From Helicobacteraceae bacterium (lineage in GTDB: Bacteria; Campylobacterota; Campylobacteria; Campylobacterales; Helicobacteraceae): a stretch of 10,874 nt of DNA. A program made the translations under genes and the position numbers. Position 1 is the stretch's first letter, and each line of letters starts with the position of its first letter. The notes under the pieces were generated by a model. The model searched no databases, was not told where the DNA came from, and saw only the letters and a list, made by a program, of their open reading frames with translations. Positions 1 to 7,150 of the stretch are shown here, piece after piece. The stretch spans positions 1-10,874 of the forward strand of contig CAAGLK010000024.1 of the NCBI GenBank assembly GCA_900770765.1, in the 5' to 3' direction.

Positions 1-19
1 ACGTGTGCTCTTCCGATCT
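1..19. other. Illumina sequencing adapter remnant at contig end (not genomic)
   Basis: The first 19 bases, ACGTGTGCTCTTCCGATCT, are identical to the 3' end of the Illumina TruSeq read-2 adapter. Translated in the atpG frame they give V-C-S-S-D, a known artefact at the edges of predicted proteins from untrimmed assemblies. They do not fit an ATP synthase gamma subunit. Genomic sequence therefore begins at about base 20, and the GTG at position 3 is not a start codon. The window start is also a contig start. Confidence 0.95.
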
Positions 20-20
20 A

Positions 21-569
21 AAAGGTAAGAATCTTAAGGTTCGTTTGCGTGTTATTGGTAAAAAAGCAATAGAGTATTATAAATTTAATGAAATAGAGAT
101 ACTTGATAGTGTTGTTGGATTGAGTGCAACACCAAAATATGCACAAGCGGCTGATTTTATTAATAAAGCTGTTGCCGATTATCTAGCTGGTGTAACCTCT
201 AAAGTAATTTTAGTTCATAATGGTTTTAAAAATATGATTTCTCAGGAAATAAAAGTTGAGCAACTTTTGCCTATTAAAGGAATTGTTATTCCAAAAGAAT
301 GTGCTTCAATTTTAGAGGTTGAGCCAAATGAGCAGGAGCAAGATATTTTAAATGAACTTGCTAAAAAATATATTGAGTTTAGTATGTATTACGCTCTTGT
401 GGATTCTTTAGCTGCTGAACATAGTGCGAGAATGCAAGCTATGGATGCTGCTACAAGCAATGCAGGCGAGTTAGCAAAAAGCTTAACAATAGCTTATAAC
501 AAAGCAAGGCAAGAAGCAATTACGACCGAATTGGTTGAAATTAATACCGGCGTTGAGTCAATGAAATAA
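21..569 (+). CDS. atpG: F1F0 ATP synthase subunit gamma, C-terminal part (5' end missing)
   Basis: Gamma is the central rotating shaft of the F1 sector. It couples proton flow through the membrane F0 ring to ATP synthesis in the alpha3beta3 head. About 182 C-terminal residues are present of a protein that is usually near 290-300. The family's C-terminal signature is clear: ALVDSLAAEHSARMQAMDAA, then a T-x-N-A segment, an AYNKARQEAIT run and a final E-L-x-E-I-x-x-G. This is the C-terminal helix that inserts into the beta-subunit ring. The N-terminal helix is absent because the contig begins here; the codons before base 21 come from adapter sequence. The stop codon overlaps the AAGGAG ribosome site of atpD (568-573), which starts 12 bases further on, as expected for the atp operon. 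The identification is secure, and the start is an assembly boundary, not biology. Confidence 0.95.
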   Translation, partial: KGKNLKVRLRVIGKKAIEYYKFNEIEILDSVVGLSATPKYAQAADFINKAVADYLAGVTSKVILVHNGFKNMISQEIKVEQLLPIKGIVIPKECASILEVEPNEQEQDILNELAKKYIEFSMYYALVDSLAAEHSARMQAMDAATSNAGELAKSLTIAYNKARQEAITTELVEINTGVESMK

Positions 570-581
570 GGAGAGTAATAA

Positions 582-1997
582 ATGTCAGAAAATATGGTTG
601 GAAAAATCATTCAAGTAATGGGTCCTGTTGTAGATGTGGATTTTGATTCATATCTTCCAGCAATTAATGAAGCATTGGATATTGATTTTGAAATTGATGG
701 ACAAAATCGTAAGTTAGTATTAGAAGTGGCAGCACATATTGGCGATAATCGTGTTCGTGCTATTGCTATGGATATGACGGAAGGTTTAACAAGAGGAGAA
801 AAGGTATCCGCTAGAGGTAATCCTATCACAGTGCCAGTTGGTGAGCAGGTTCTTGGTAGAATCTTTAATGTTATTGGCGAAGTAATAGATGGTGGGTCTG
901 AGTTAAGCAATCCTGAAAAATGGTCAATTCATAGAAGTGCACCTACTTTTGAAAATCAAAGCACAAAAACAGAAATGTTTGAAACAGGTATTAAGGTTGT
1001 AGATTTATTAGCTCCTTATTCAAAGGGTGGTAAAGTAGGGCTATTTGGTGGTGCTGGTCTTGGTAAGACTGTTGTTATTATGGAATTAATTCATAATGTC
1101 GCTTTTAAACATAGTGGATATTCTGTATTTGCTGGTGTTGGTGAAAGGACGAGAGAGGGTAATGATTTATATCACGAAATGAAGGAATCCGGTGTTTTAG
1201 ATAAAGTTGCCTTGTGTTATGGGCAAATGAACGAGCCACCAGGTGCTAGAAATAGAATCGCATTTACAGGACTTACGATGGCCGAATATTTCCGCGATGA
1301 AAAAGGCTTGGATGTGTTAATGTTTATTGACAATATCTTTAGATATGCACAATCTGGAGCTGAGATGTCAGCACTTCTTGGTAGGATTCCATCTGCTGTT
1401 GGTTACCAGCCTACACTTGCTAGTGAAATGGGTAAGTTACAAGAGAGAATTACTTCTACTAAAAAGGGTTCAATTACTTCTGTTCAAGCGGTTTATGTGC
1501 CAGCTGATGACTTGACAGACCCAGCTCCAGCTTCTGTTTTTGCTCACCTTGATGCTACAACGGTTTTAAATAGAAAAATTGCAGAAAAAGGTATTTACCC
1601 AGCAGTTGACCCACTAGATTCCACTTCTAGGATTTTAGACCCACAAGTTGTTGGCGAAGAGCATTATAAAATTGCTTCAAGCGTCCAACAAGTATTGCAA
1701 AAATACAAAGACTTGCAAGATATTATTGCAATTTTAGGTATGGATGAGCTTAGCGAAGAAGATAAAAAAGTGGTTGAAAGGGCTAGAAAAATTGAAAAAT
1801 TCTTATCACAACCTTTCTTTGTAGCGGAAGTATTTACAGGAAGCCCTGGAAAATATGTAACGCTACAAGAAACGCTAGAGGGATTTAAGGGGATTTTAGA
1901 AGGCAAATATGACCATATACCAGAAAACGCTTTTTATATGGTAGGAAACATTAATGAAGTCCTTGAAAAAGCGGAGAAAATGAAAGCTAACGCTTAA
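582..1997 (+). CDS. atpD: F1F0 ATP synthase subunit beta (catalytic)
   Basis: Beta is the catalytic subunit of F1, making ATP from ADP and phosphate on the cytoplasmic face of the inner membrane. At 471 residues it is full length. In order it shows the N-terminal beta-barrel (about 1-80), the P-loop GGAGLGKT at 156-163, GERTRE at 187-192 with the catalytic Glu188, the Walker B stretch ending in MFIDNIFR (247-254), ALLGRIPSAVGYQPTL (264-279), and the DELSEED lever at 388-394. The RYAQSGAEMS sequence at 254-263 replaces the FTQAGSEVS common in other bacteria and is typical of Campylobacterota. The ATG has a good AAGGAG site 8 bases upstream. One oddity: residue 160 in the P-loop is Leu (CTT at 1059-1061), where the family almost always has Val. 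atpC follows 13 bases later. Confidence 0.98.
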   Translation: MSENMVGKIIQVMGPVVDVDFDSYLPAINEALDIDFEIDGQNRKLVLEVAAHIGDNRVRAIAMDMTEGLTRGEKVSARGNPITVPVGEQVLGRIFNVIGEVIDGGSELSNPEKWSIHRSAPTFENQSTKTEMFETGIKVVDLLAPYSKGGKVGLFGGAGLGKTVVIMELIHNVAFKHSGYSVFAGVGERTREGNDLYHEMKESGVLDKVALCYGQMNEPPGARNRIAFTGLTMAEYFRDEKGLDVLMFIDNIFRYAQSGAEMSALLGRIPSAVGYQPTLASEMGKLQERITSTKKGSITSVQAVYVPADDLTDPAPASVFAHLDATTVLNRKIAEKGIYPAVDPLDSTSRILDPQVVGEEHYKIASSVQQVLQKYKDLQDIIAILGMDELSEEDKKVVERARKIEKFLSQPFFVAEVFTGSPGKYVTLQETLEGFKGILEGKYDHIPENAFYMVGNINEVLEKAEKMKANA

Positions 1998-2010
1998 AAA
2001 TGGAGGCTTA

Positions 2011-2403
2011 ATGGAAACTCTAAAATTAGATATAGTAACACCAGAGGGGAAAATATTTTCTAATGCTGTAAAAGGTGTTACACTTCCTGGAAGCGAGGGA
2101 GAGTTTGGCGTTTTACCAGGACATGTTGGCGTTGTTACTACGCTAAATGCCGGTGTTATCGAAATAGATAAGGTAGATGGTAAAAAGGAGCTGGTAGCTA
2201 TTAATTGGGGCTATGTTAAAGTAGATGAACAAAGTGTAGATGTTTTAGCAGAAGGTGCTGTTGATATTGCCGGTGATAGCGAAAGTGAAATTGCACAAGC
2301 TATAGCAAGCGCGAAGCGATTGTTAGAAGAATCTACAAATAATAATGTTGCTGTTTCAATGGTTGTATCACGCATTGAGACGGTTGCAAAGAATTCATTG
2401 TGA
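2011..2403 (+). CDS. atpC: F1F0 ATP synthase subunit epsilon
   Basis: Epsilon is the small rotor subunit that binds gamma at the foot of the central stalk and in many bacteria restrains ATP hydrolysis. The 130-residue product has the normal two-part layout. An N-terminal beta-sandwich (about 1-85) contains LDIVTPEGKIFSNAVKGVTL and PGSEGEFGVLPGHV, both hallmarks of the family. A helical C-terminal part (about 90-130) follows, containing EIAQAIASAKRLLEES. The ATG has a strong GGAGG at 2002-2006, 4 bases upstream. Its TGA stop (2401-2403) overlaps the GTG start of tolQ by four bases, so the atp operon runs directly into the Tol cluster. Confidence 0.96.
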   Translation: METLKLDIVTPEGKIFSNAVKGVTLPGSEGEFGVLPGHVGVVTTLNAGVIEIDKVDGKKELVAINWGYVKVDEQSVDVLAEGAVDIAGDSESEIAQAIASAKRLLEESTNNNVAVSMVVSRIETVAKNSL

Positions 2404-2969
2404 ATATAGAATTTTTAAACAATTACGGAATCGTAACCGTAATTGTTCTAGGATGGCTTTCTTTATACTTTATTCTTGTGGTTTGGATTTTTATTTATCG
2501 CTACATATTGTTAAGCTCTAGTTTAGGTAATGAAAAACGATGTCTTGAAAATTTACTTGTCGGTCGTAATTTGCTACCAAAAAATTCTTTATTAGGTATT
2601 GAATTAGCAGGTGTTGATAAAAAATTAACAGAGCCTATGTTGCAATATGCGTTAGATAAAGCCATTAAAGATGCAACTATTGGTTTAACATTTTTAGGAA
2701 TCGTTGCTTCTACGGCACCTTTTATTGGTTTGTTTGGGACTGTGGTGGAAATTTTAGAAGCATTTTCTAAGTTAGGTGAAAATTCTAGAGCTACGCTAGA
2801 TGTGATAGCGCCCATTATTTCAAAAGCACTTATTGCTACAGCTGCTGGGATTCTAACCGCTATTCCCGCATATTCATTTAATTTATTTTTAAAACGCAAA
2901 GTATTTGAGTTAAACACATTTTTACAACTTCAAATAAATGTTCTCATATCGCCAAAAGCTAAAGATTAG
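2400..2969 (+). CDS. tolQ: TolQ/ExbB-family proton channel subunit
   Basis: This inner-membrane protein forms, with TolR, the proton-driven motor that energises TolA. The 189-residue product has three predicted membrane segments (about 10-33, 95-120 and 138-162). It carries the MotA/TolQ/ExbB signature TAPFIGLFGTVVEILEAF at 105-122 and the helix ISKALIATAAGILTAIPAYS at 140-159. Order and length agree with the family; E. coli TolQ is longer (about 230). The start is GTG, overlapping the atpC stop as GTGA; no strong ribosome site precedes it, so translation is probably coupled to atpC. The same family includes ExbB of the TonB system, and relatives here are often annotated exbB. The adjacent tolB and pal favour TolQ, but dual use cannot be excluded from sequence. 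Confidence 0.88.
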   Translation: MNIEFLNNYGIVTVIVLGWLSLYFILVVWIFIYRYILLSSSLGNEKRCLENLLVGRNLLPKNSLLGIELAGVDKKLTEPMLQYALDKAIKDATIGLTFLGIVASTAPFIGLFGTVVEILEAFSKLGENSRATLDVIAPIISKALIATAAGILTAIPAYSFNLFLKRKVFELNTFLQLQINVLISPKAKD

Positions 2970-2975
2970 AGTCGT

Positions 2976-2980
2976 AGGGA
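2976..2980 (+). promoter_or_regulatory. Ribosome binding site selecting the TTG start of tolR
   Basis: AGGGA lies 6 bases before the TTG at 2987. No ATG or GTG occurs before the conserved ELNITPLVDIM motif, which begins only about 10 residues after the TTG. Spacing and motif position together fix the start at this rare codon. Confidence 0.7.
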
Positions 2981-2986
2981 TAAAGT

Positions 2987-3385
2987 TTGAAATTGCATTA
3001 TAATTGGGATGAAACGCCAGAGCTTAATATTACTCCGCTTGTGGATATTATGTTGGTGCTTTTAGCTATATTAATGGTTACTGCTCCGGTTATTGTTTAT
3101 CAAGAGGAAATATCTTTGCCACAAGGCTCTAAAACAGCAACTAAGCAAGAGGATTCTAAGATTGAAATTCGTGCTGATATTAATCGCAATATTTATTTAA
3201 AAGATGAAGTTTTGACTTTTGATAGCTTTCCTGACGCTTTTGTTGTTTTTTCTAATTCTTATGATAAGAATACACAAGTTTTTATAAGGGCTGATAAAAA
3301 TTTAAAATACGATGATGTTATTTATATTTTAAAAATAGCTAAGCAAACCGGCTTTGCTAGAGTTTCTCTTGTTACAGATGGTTAA
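2987..3385 (+). CDS. tolR: TolR/ExbD-family energy-transduction protein
   Basis: TolR/ExbD is the partner of TolQ in the proton channel: one N-terminal membrane helix plus a periplasmic domain. The 132-residue product opens with the family signature ELNITPLVDIMLVLLAILMV at 11-31. Asp20 corresponds to the membrane-embedded aspartate that carries protons. A periplasmic domain follows (about 40-132), containing IEIRADINRNIYL and VFIRADKNLKYDDVIYIL, the usual ExbD/TolR fold. The start is TTG with an AGGGA site; 17 bases separate it from the tolQ stop. The 3' end overlaps the next gene by 8 bases. As with tolQ, the name TolR rather than ExbD is chosen from the neighbouring tolB and pal. Confidence 0.9.
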   Translation: MKLHYNWDETPELNITPLVDIMLVLLAILMVTAPVIVYQEEISLPQGSKTATKQEDSKIEIRADINRNIYLKDEVLTFDSFPDAFVVFSNSYDKNTQVFIRADKNLKYDDVIYILKIAKQTGFARVSLVTDG

Positions 3386-4112
3386 GAGTTTTGTATTTTG
3401 TTTAAGTGGAATTATTTCCGTTTTTATTTACTCCATTATAATTATTACTATTATATGGAGAATTACTCTAGCGGAAAAAACGCCCAAAACCTATTCTGCT
3501 TATAAGGAAACAACTTTTGAAGTATCTTTGTTGGAGCTTAAAAAAGAGGAAAAAACAATTAAGATTCCACAAAAAATAGTAGAAAAAAAGATTGAAAAAA
3601 TACCAGAAAAGCAAGAAGCGGCTTCAAAAACAGCAAATGTAGGGATTGGAGTTAATGACCTTTTTAGACAAGTGGAATCTAATAAGCCAACAAAGCAAAC
3701 TAAGCCATCTAGCAAAGATGATGTTATCGCTAGAAAAAAACAAGCAAAAGAAAGCAGTCAAAGAAAAGAGTTAAACAATGAGTTAGATAAGATTCTGGCT
3801 AATTTAGATACAAAAAAAACGCTTAGTTTTTCTACACCAAAAGGAGAATATGATGCTTTTTATGCAAAGGTGCAAGAGATTTTAGCAGAGAATTGGAATC
3901 CAATTAGCACAACAATAGAGCATACTTCTTTAGTGCAAATCACCATAGATTCTATGGGCAATTTTTCTTATTTTATTCAAAAAAAATCTGGCGATATTGA
4001 GTTCGATAGTGCATTGCAAGAGTTTTTAGATATAATGCGCCGCCAAGAATTCCCACGCTTTCAGGGTGGTAGCAAAACAACTATTATGGTAACTTTTAAA
4101 ACAGAGGTGTAA
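3378..4112 (+). CDS. tolA: TolA/TonB-like periplasm-spanning energy transducer (short form)
   Basis: The 244-residue product has one N-terminal membrane helix (about 4-28). A charged, Lys/Glu-rich extended middle follows (about 45-150), with proline-containing stretches such as KIPQKIVEKKIEKIPEKQE. The C-terminal domain (157-244) reads YDAFYAKVQEILAENWNP, then ITIDSMGNFSYFIQKKSGD, then a FDSALQEFL helix and a final strand. That domain matches the TolA/TonB C-terminal pattern: a W-N-P after the first helix, then a strand hairpin, a helix and a last strand. The layout and the place between tolR and tolB identify the TolA role of passing TolQR motion to TolB-Pal. It is much shorter than E. coli TolA (about 420) and lacks its long Ala-rich helix. 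I chose the ATG at 3378; a TTG at 3354 is also open but would overlap tolR by 32 bases. The gene name rests mainly on context. Confidence 0.82.
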   Translation: MVKSFVFCLSGIISVFIYSIIIITIIWRITLAEKTPKTYSAYKETTFEVSLLELKKEEKTIKIPQKIVEKKIEKIPEKQEAASKTANVGIGVNDLFRQVESNKPTKQTKPSSKDDVIARKKQAKESSQRKELNNELDKILANLDTKKTLSFSTPKGEYDAFYAKVQEILAENWNPISTTIEHTSLVQITIDSMGNFSYFIQKKSGDIEFDSALQEFLDIMRRQEFPRFQGGSKTTIMVTFKTEV

Positions 4113-4114
4113 GG

Positions 4115-5395
4115 ATGAAAAAAATTCTTTTTTTAATTTTATGTTGTGTTGGCTTCGCTTTTTCAAATGAGATAGATGCTACGCTAGAAGTAGTAAAAAA
4201 GTTTGGTAGTTTGCCAAATATTTTAGTGCAAAATATGGGTAGAGATTATTCTCAAAAAGAATTTAGTCAAAGAATATTTAAAATGCTGATTGCCGACTTA
4301 AAGGTAACGGGGCATTTTGCTGTGCAAGAGTCCGAAGAGGCTGTAACAAGCACTATGGCGATTAATTTTGATGATTATAGAAAAAGTAAAATTGATTTGA
4401 TAGCAAGAGTTGTTGCAGATGAAAAAAATGGTGGATTAAATGCGCAATTAGTGTTATATGATGCTAATTCTGGCTTAAAAGCTTTAAGTAAGGATTATAC
4501 AACCACAAAGGTGGAATCTTATCCATTTTTAGCACATAAAATGGTAATTGATATTAATAATTACATAAAGGCTCCAAATGTGGATTGGCTAGAGAGAAAG
4601 GTTGTTTTAAGCTATTATACAAAGCCAGGAGAGAGTGAAATTATTATAAGCGATTATACGCTTACATTTAAACAAAAGATTCTAAGTGGTGGATTAAATA
4701 TATTCCCAAAATGGGCTAATGAAGTGCAAAACGCTTTTTATTACACTAAATATTTAGATAGACCAACGCTATTTAAATATGATTTACAAACTGGAGCTAA
4801 TCAAAAAGTTTTAGAAAGTGATGGAATGCTTGTGACCTCAGATGTTAGTAGCGATTCTACTAAGCTGCTTTTGACAATGGCTCCAAATGAGCAAGCAGAT
4901 ATTTATTTGTATGATATTTTAAGCGGTTCATTAAAAAGACTTACCCAGTATAGAGGTATTGATGTGGGTGGTAATTTTATTGAAGATGAAAAAAGGGTTA
5001 TGTTTATTTCTGATAGGCTTGGATATCCAAATGTATTTGCGATTCCGTTAGCTGGTGAGTCTAGTGGAAATGTGGAACAGATGGTTTTTCATGGTAGAAA
5101 CAATAACGCAGCAAATGCGTATGGAAATTACATTGTGTATTCCAGTCGAGAAACAAGCGAAGAATTCAATCGCAACACTTTTAATTTATATTTAGTATCC
5201 ACAAAAAGCGATTTTATACGCCGCTTAAGTGCAAATGGCGTAAATCAGCTTCCACGATTCGCTAAAGATGGAGAAACTATTATGTATATAAAACATGAGT
5301 CAAATCAAAGTGCGTTGGGCATAATTCGCCTAAATTATAATAAAACTTTATTATTTCCTTTAAAAGGAAATGTAATTCAATCTATGGATTGGTAA
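4115..5395 (+). CDS. tolB: Tol-Pal system periplasmic protein TolB
   Basis: TolB is a periplasmic beta-propeller that binds Pal and, through its N-terminus, TolA. It helps coordinate outer-membrane constriction during division. The 426-residue product, close to the usual length, starts with a signal peptide (MKKILFLILCCVGFAFS, cleavage near 17). An alpha/beta N-terminal domain follows (about 20-150; note FKMLIADLKVTGHFAV). The propeller comes next (about 160-426), with repeated blade motifs such as DIYLYDILSGSLKRLT, VMFISDRLGYPNVFAIPL and RRLSANGVNQLPRFAKDG. The ATG has GAGG 7 bases upstream and follows the previous stop after two bases. A 64-base gap with a promoter separates it from pal. 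Confidence 0.95.
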   Translation: MKKILFLILCCVGFAFSNEIDATLEVVKKFGSLPNILVQNMGRDYSQKEFSQRIFKMLIADLKVTGHFAVQESEEAVTSTMAINFDDYRKSKIDLIARVVADEKNGGLNAQLVLYDANSGLKALSKDYTTTKVESYPFLAHKMVIDINNYIKAPNVDWLERKVVLSYYTKPGESEIIISDYTLTFKQKILSGGLNIFPKWANEVQNAFYYTKYLDRPTLFKYDLQTGANQKVLESDGMLVTSDVSSDSTKLLLTMAPNEQADIYLYDILSGSLKRLTQYRGIDVGGNFIEDEKRVMFISDRLGYPNVFAIPLAGESSGNVEQMVFHGRNNNAANAYGNYIVYSSRETSEEFNRNTFNLYLVSTKSDFIRRLSANGVNQLPRFAKDGETIMYIKHESNQSALGIIRLNYNKTLLFPLKGNVIQSMDW

Positions 5396-5417
5396 AATTT
5401 ATTAAAAGTTTAAAAAT

Positions 5418-5429
5418 TTTTGCTATAAT
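5418..5429 (+). promoter_or_regulatory. Extended -10 sigma-70 promoter for pal
   Basis: TTTTTGCTATAAT ends at 5429: a perfect TATAAT (5424-5429) preceded by TGC, the extended -10 form. The AT-rich tract before it replaces a clear -35 box, as is usual for Helicobacter/Campylobacter housekeeping promoters. Transcription would start near 5436, leaving a leader of about 24 bases that carries AGGGAG at 5449-5454, 5 bases before the pal ATG. The site lies in the only sizeable gap of the atp-tol cluster, so it probably drives pal, cpoB and slyD independently of upstream read-through. Confidence 0.8.
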
Positions 5430-5459
5430 TCCGCATTTTTTAAAAAATAGGGAGACGAA

Positions 5460-5972
5460 ATGAAAAAATTTCTAGTTTTAGGTTCATTGGCTGCTGCTTT
5501 GTTGGTTACTGGTTGTAGTCAAAAAAGCAATGTAGATTCTGGTGCTGATGCAAATGCAGGTGCATATCAGCAGGGTCAAAATGGCGGTAGAGATAACTTC
5601 GCTACAATTGAAGATAGAATCCGCTATGTAGAAGACCAGTTACAAAATGTATATTTTGATTTTGATAAATTTGTAATTCGTCAAAATATGCAAAGTGTTG
5701 TTGATAATGATGCTAATGTTTTGAATTCTGTGGAGGTTGGTCCTTTAACTGCTAGAGTTGAGGGAAATACTGATGAATGGGGAACAGATGAATATAACTA
5801 TGCATTAGGGTTAAAAAGGGCGGTTGCGGTAAAAGATGCTCTAGTTGCAAAAGGCGTTAGCGAGAGTAGAATTGTTCTTGTGAGTTATGGTGAAAGTAAG
5901 CCAACTTGCACAGAAAAAACAAGAGAATGCTGGGCTGAAAATAGAAAAGTAACATTTAAAATGTTACCATAA
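5460..5972 (+). CDS. pal: Peptidoglycan-associated lipoprotein Pal (Omp18-like)
   Basis: Pal is an outer-membrane lipoprotein whose OmpA-type domain grips peptidoglycan; it is the outer anchor of the Tol-Pal system. The 170-residue product has a lipoprotein signal peptide ending in the lipobox LVTGC, with lipidation expected on Cys19. A short Gly/Asn/Gln-rich linker follows (about 20-50), then the OmpA-like domain (about 65-170): VYFDFDKFVIR, RVEGNTDEWGTDEYNYALG, then an RA-x-AVKDALV helix and a terminal ENRKVTFKM strand. The TDEWGTDEYN loop and the R of the last segment belong to the peptidoglycan-binding pocket. The domain has an added pair of cysteines (TCTEKTRECW, near 159-164), probably a disulfide. 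Sequence and length match Omp18/Pal of Campylobacter and Helicobacter. It has its own promoter and a good AGGGAG site. Confidence 0.96.
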   Translation: MKKFLVLGSLAAALLVTGCSQKSNVDSGADANAGAYQQGQNGGRDNFATIEDRIRYVEDQLQNVYFDFDKFVIRQNMQSVVDNDANVLNSVEVGPLTARVEGNTDEWGTDEYNYALGLKRAVAVKDALVAKGVSESRIVLVSYGESKPTCTEKTRECWAENRKVTFKMLP

Positions 5973-5981
5973 GTAACTAGC

Positions 5982-7127
5982 TTGGAATATAAGTTGCGAA
6001 GATTTATAACTGCTGCTTTGTTTATTGCTAGTCTAGCATTTGCTGAAGAGCCATCTGCTTTTAATGCAGGTGGTTCTACATCTCAAAAAACAGAGATGCA
6101 ATTACTTAATGAAAGACTTTTTAATCTCTTTGTGCAAGTAAAAAATATTCAAGAATCACAAGAGGGCTTACAAAGTGTTTTTGGTGGGCAAATTCAAAGA
6201 ATCCAAGATAATGTTAATAAGATAGAGCTTTTGCGTGGTGAGAACAATGCCGCAATTGCAGAAGTTAGAGAGCATGTGGATTCTAATTTTGCATTGCAAA
6301 ATGAAAATATTGAAAAAATAAAGCAAAGCGTCTCGGCGCTTGGTGCTTTGATAAAAAAAACAAATGAAAATATGCAAAGCGAAATTGAATTATTAAAAAA
6401 TGAAATTTCTCTTTTAAGAAATATGGATTCCACAAAAATAGATTCCACTAGTCAAGAAGCAAACCAAGAAATAAAAAATAAAGATGAAGCAAATTTACAA
6501 ACAAGCAAGGATAATAATTCTATACAAAACGAAAGTTTGCAAGAATCAAGCGAGGCAAATTTAAAAGAAGAGCCACAAGTTAAAAAAAGTGAAGAAAAAG
6601 TTGAAAATGTAGAATCTAAATTAAACAAAACTGACATAAAGCAAGAGCAGGATTCTAAAGAAATTGAAAATAATAAGGACGATAAAAATGAAGTAAAGCT
6701 GGAATCTAAAGAAATTAAAGACAAAAATAAGGAAAAAGATTCTAAAGATTCTAGCGAGTTGCTAAAAAATAAAAAACCAGCCACAATTTTTAAAGAGGCG
6801 GAATCCGCTTTTAAAGATAAAGATTACACTAAGGCAGAAATCTATTATCAACATCTCATAAAAGAGAGTTATAAACCAGCAAGAAGTAATTATATGCTAG
6901 GAGAAATTTCTTTTATACAAAAAAAATATGAGGATGCAATATATTATTATAAAACAAGTGCTACTCGTTATGATAAGGCAGATTATATGCCAAATTTAAT
7001 GCTAAATAGTGCAAAATCATTTATAGCATTAAATGAAAAGGATAATGCAAAGCGTTTTTTAGATACTTTAATTACGCTTTATCCAAAGTCTAATGAAGCA
7101 AAAGAAGCAAAAAAATTGCTTAAATAA
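5982..7127 (+). CDS. cpoB: Cell division coordinator CpoB / YbgF-like coiled-coil TPR protein
   Basis: CpoB (YbgF) is the periplasmic protein usually encoded after pal; in E. coli it links Tol-Pal activity to septal peptidoglycan synthesis. The 381-residue product has a signal peptide (hydrophobic core to about residue 21, ending AFA) and a coiled-coil-like region (about 36-148, heptads such as NERLFNLFVQVKNIQES). A highly charged Lys/Glu/Asn/Ser linker follows (about 150-265), then TPR repeats (267-381) including YTKAEIYYQHLIKE, YEDAIYYYKTSATRY and KRFLDTLITLYPKSNEAKEA. The linker makes it longer than E. coli CpoB (about 263). The start is uncertain: TTG at 5982 is used here, but TTG at 5994 would give a compact signal peptide (MRRFITAALF...) and has GGA at 5984-5986. 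The TPR domain and the place after pal make the identity good; the role in this organism is inferred. Confidence 0.86.
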   Translation: MEYKLRRFITAALFIASLAFAEEPSAFNAGGSTSQKTEMQLLNERLFNLFVQVKNIQESQEGLQSVFGGQIQRIQDNVNKIELLRGENNAAIAEVREHVDSNFALQNENIEKIKQSVSALGALIKKTNENMQSEIELLKNEISLLRNMDSTKIDSTSQEANQEIKNKDEANLQTSKDNNSIQNESLQESSEANLKEEPQVKKSEEKVENVESKLNKTDIKQEQDSKEIENNKDDKNEVKLESKEIKDKNKEKDSKDSSELLKNKKPATIFKEAESAFKDKDYTKAEIYYQHLIKESYKPARSNYMLGEISFIQKKYEDAIYYYKTSATRYDKADYMPNLMLNSAKSFIALNEKDNAKRFLDTLITLYPKSNEAKEAKKLLK

Positions 7128-7150
7128 TCTTATTTAATTTAGGAGTAAAA

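Noticed and set aside
611..910. Minus-strand open frame of 99 codons inside atpD
   Set aside because: It is antisense to a strongly conserved essential gene, and its Ser/Thr/Pro/Ile-rich translation is what the complement of such coding DNA gives.
6452..6784. Minus-strand open frame of 110 codons inside cpoB
   Set aside because: Its Ser/Leu/Phe-rich repetitive translation is simply the complement of the Lys/Glu/Asn-rich linker codons.
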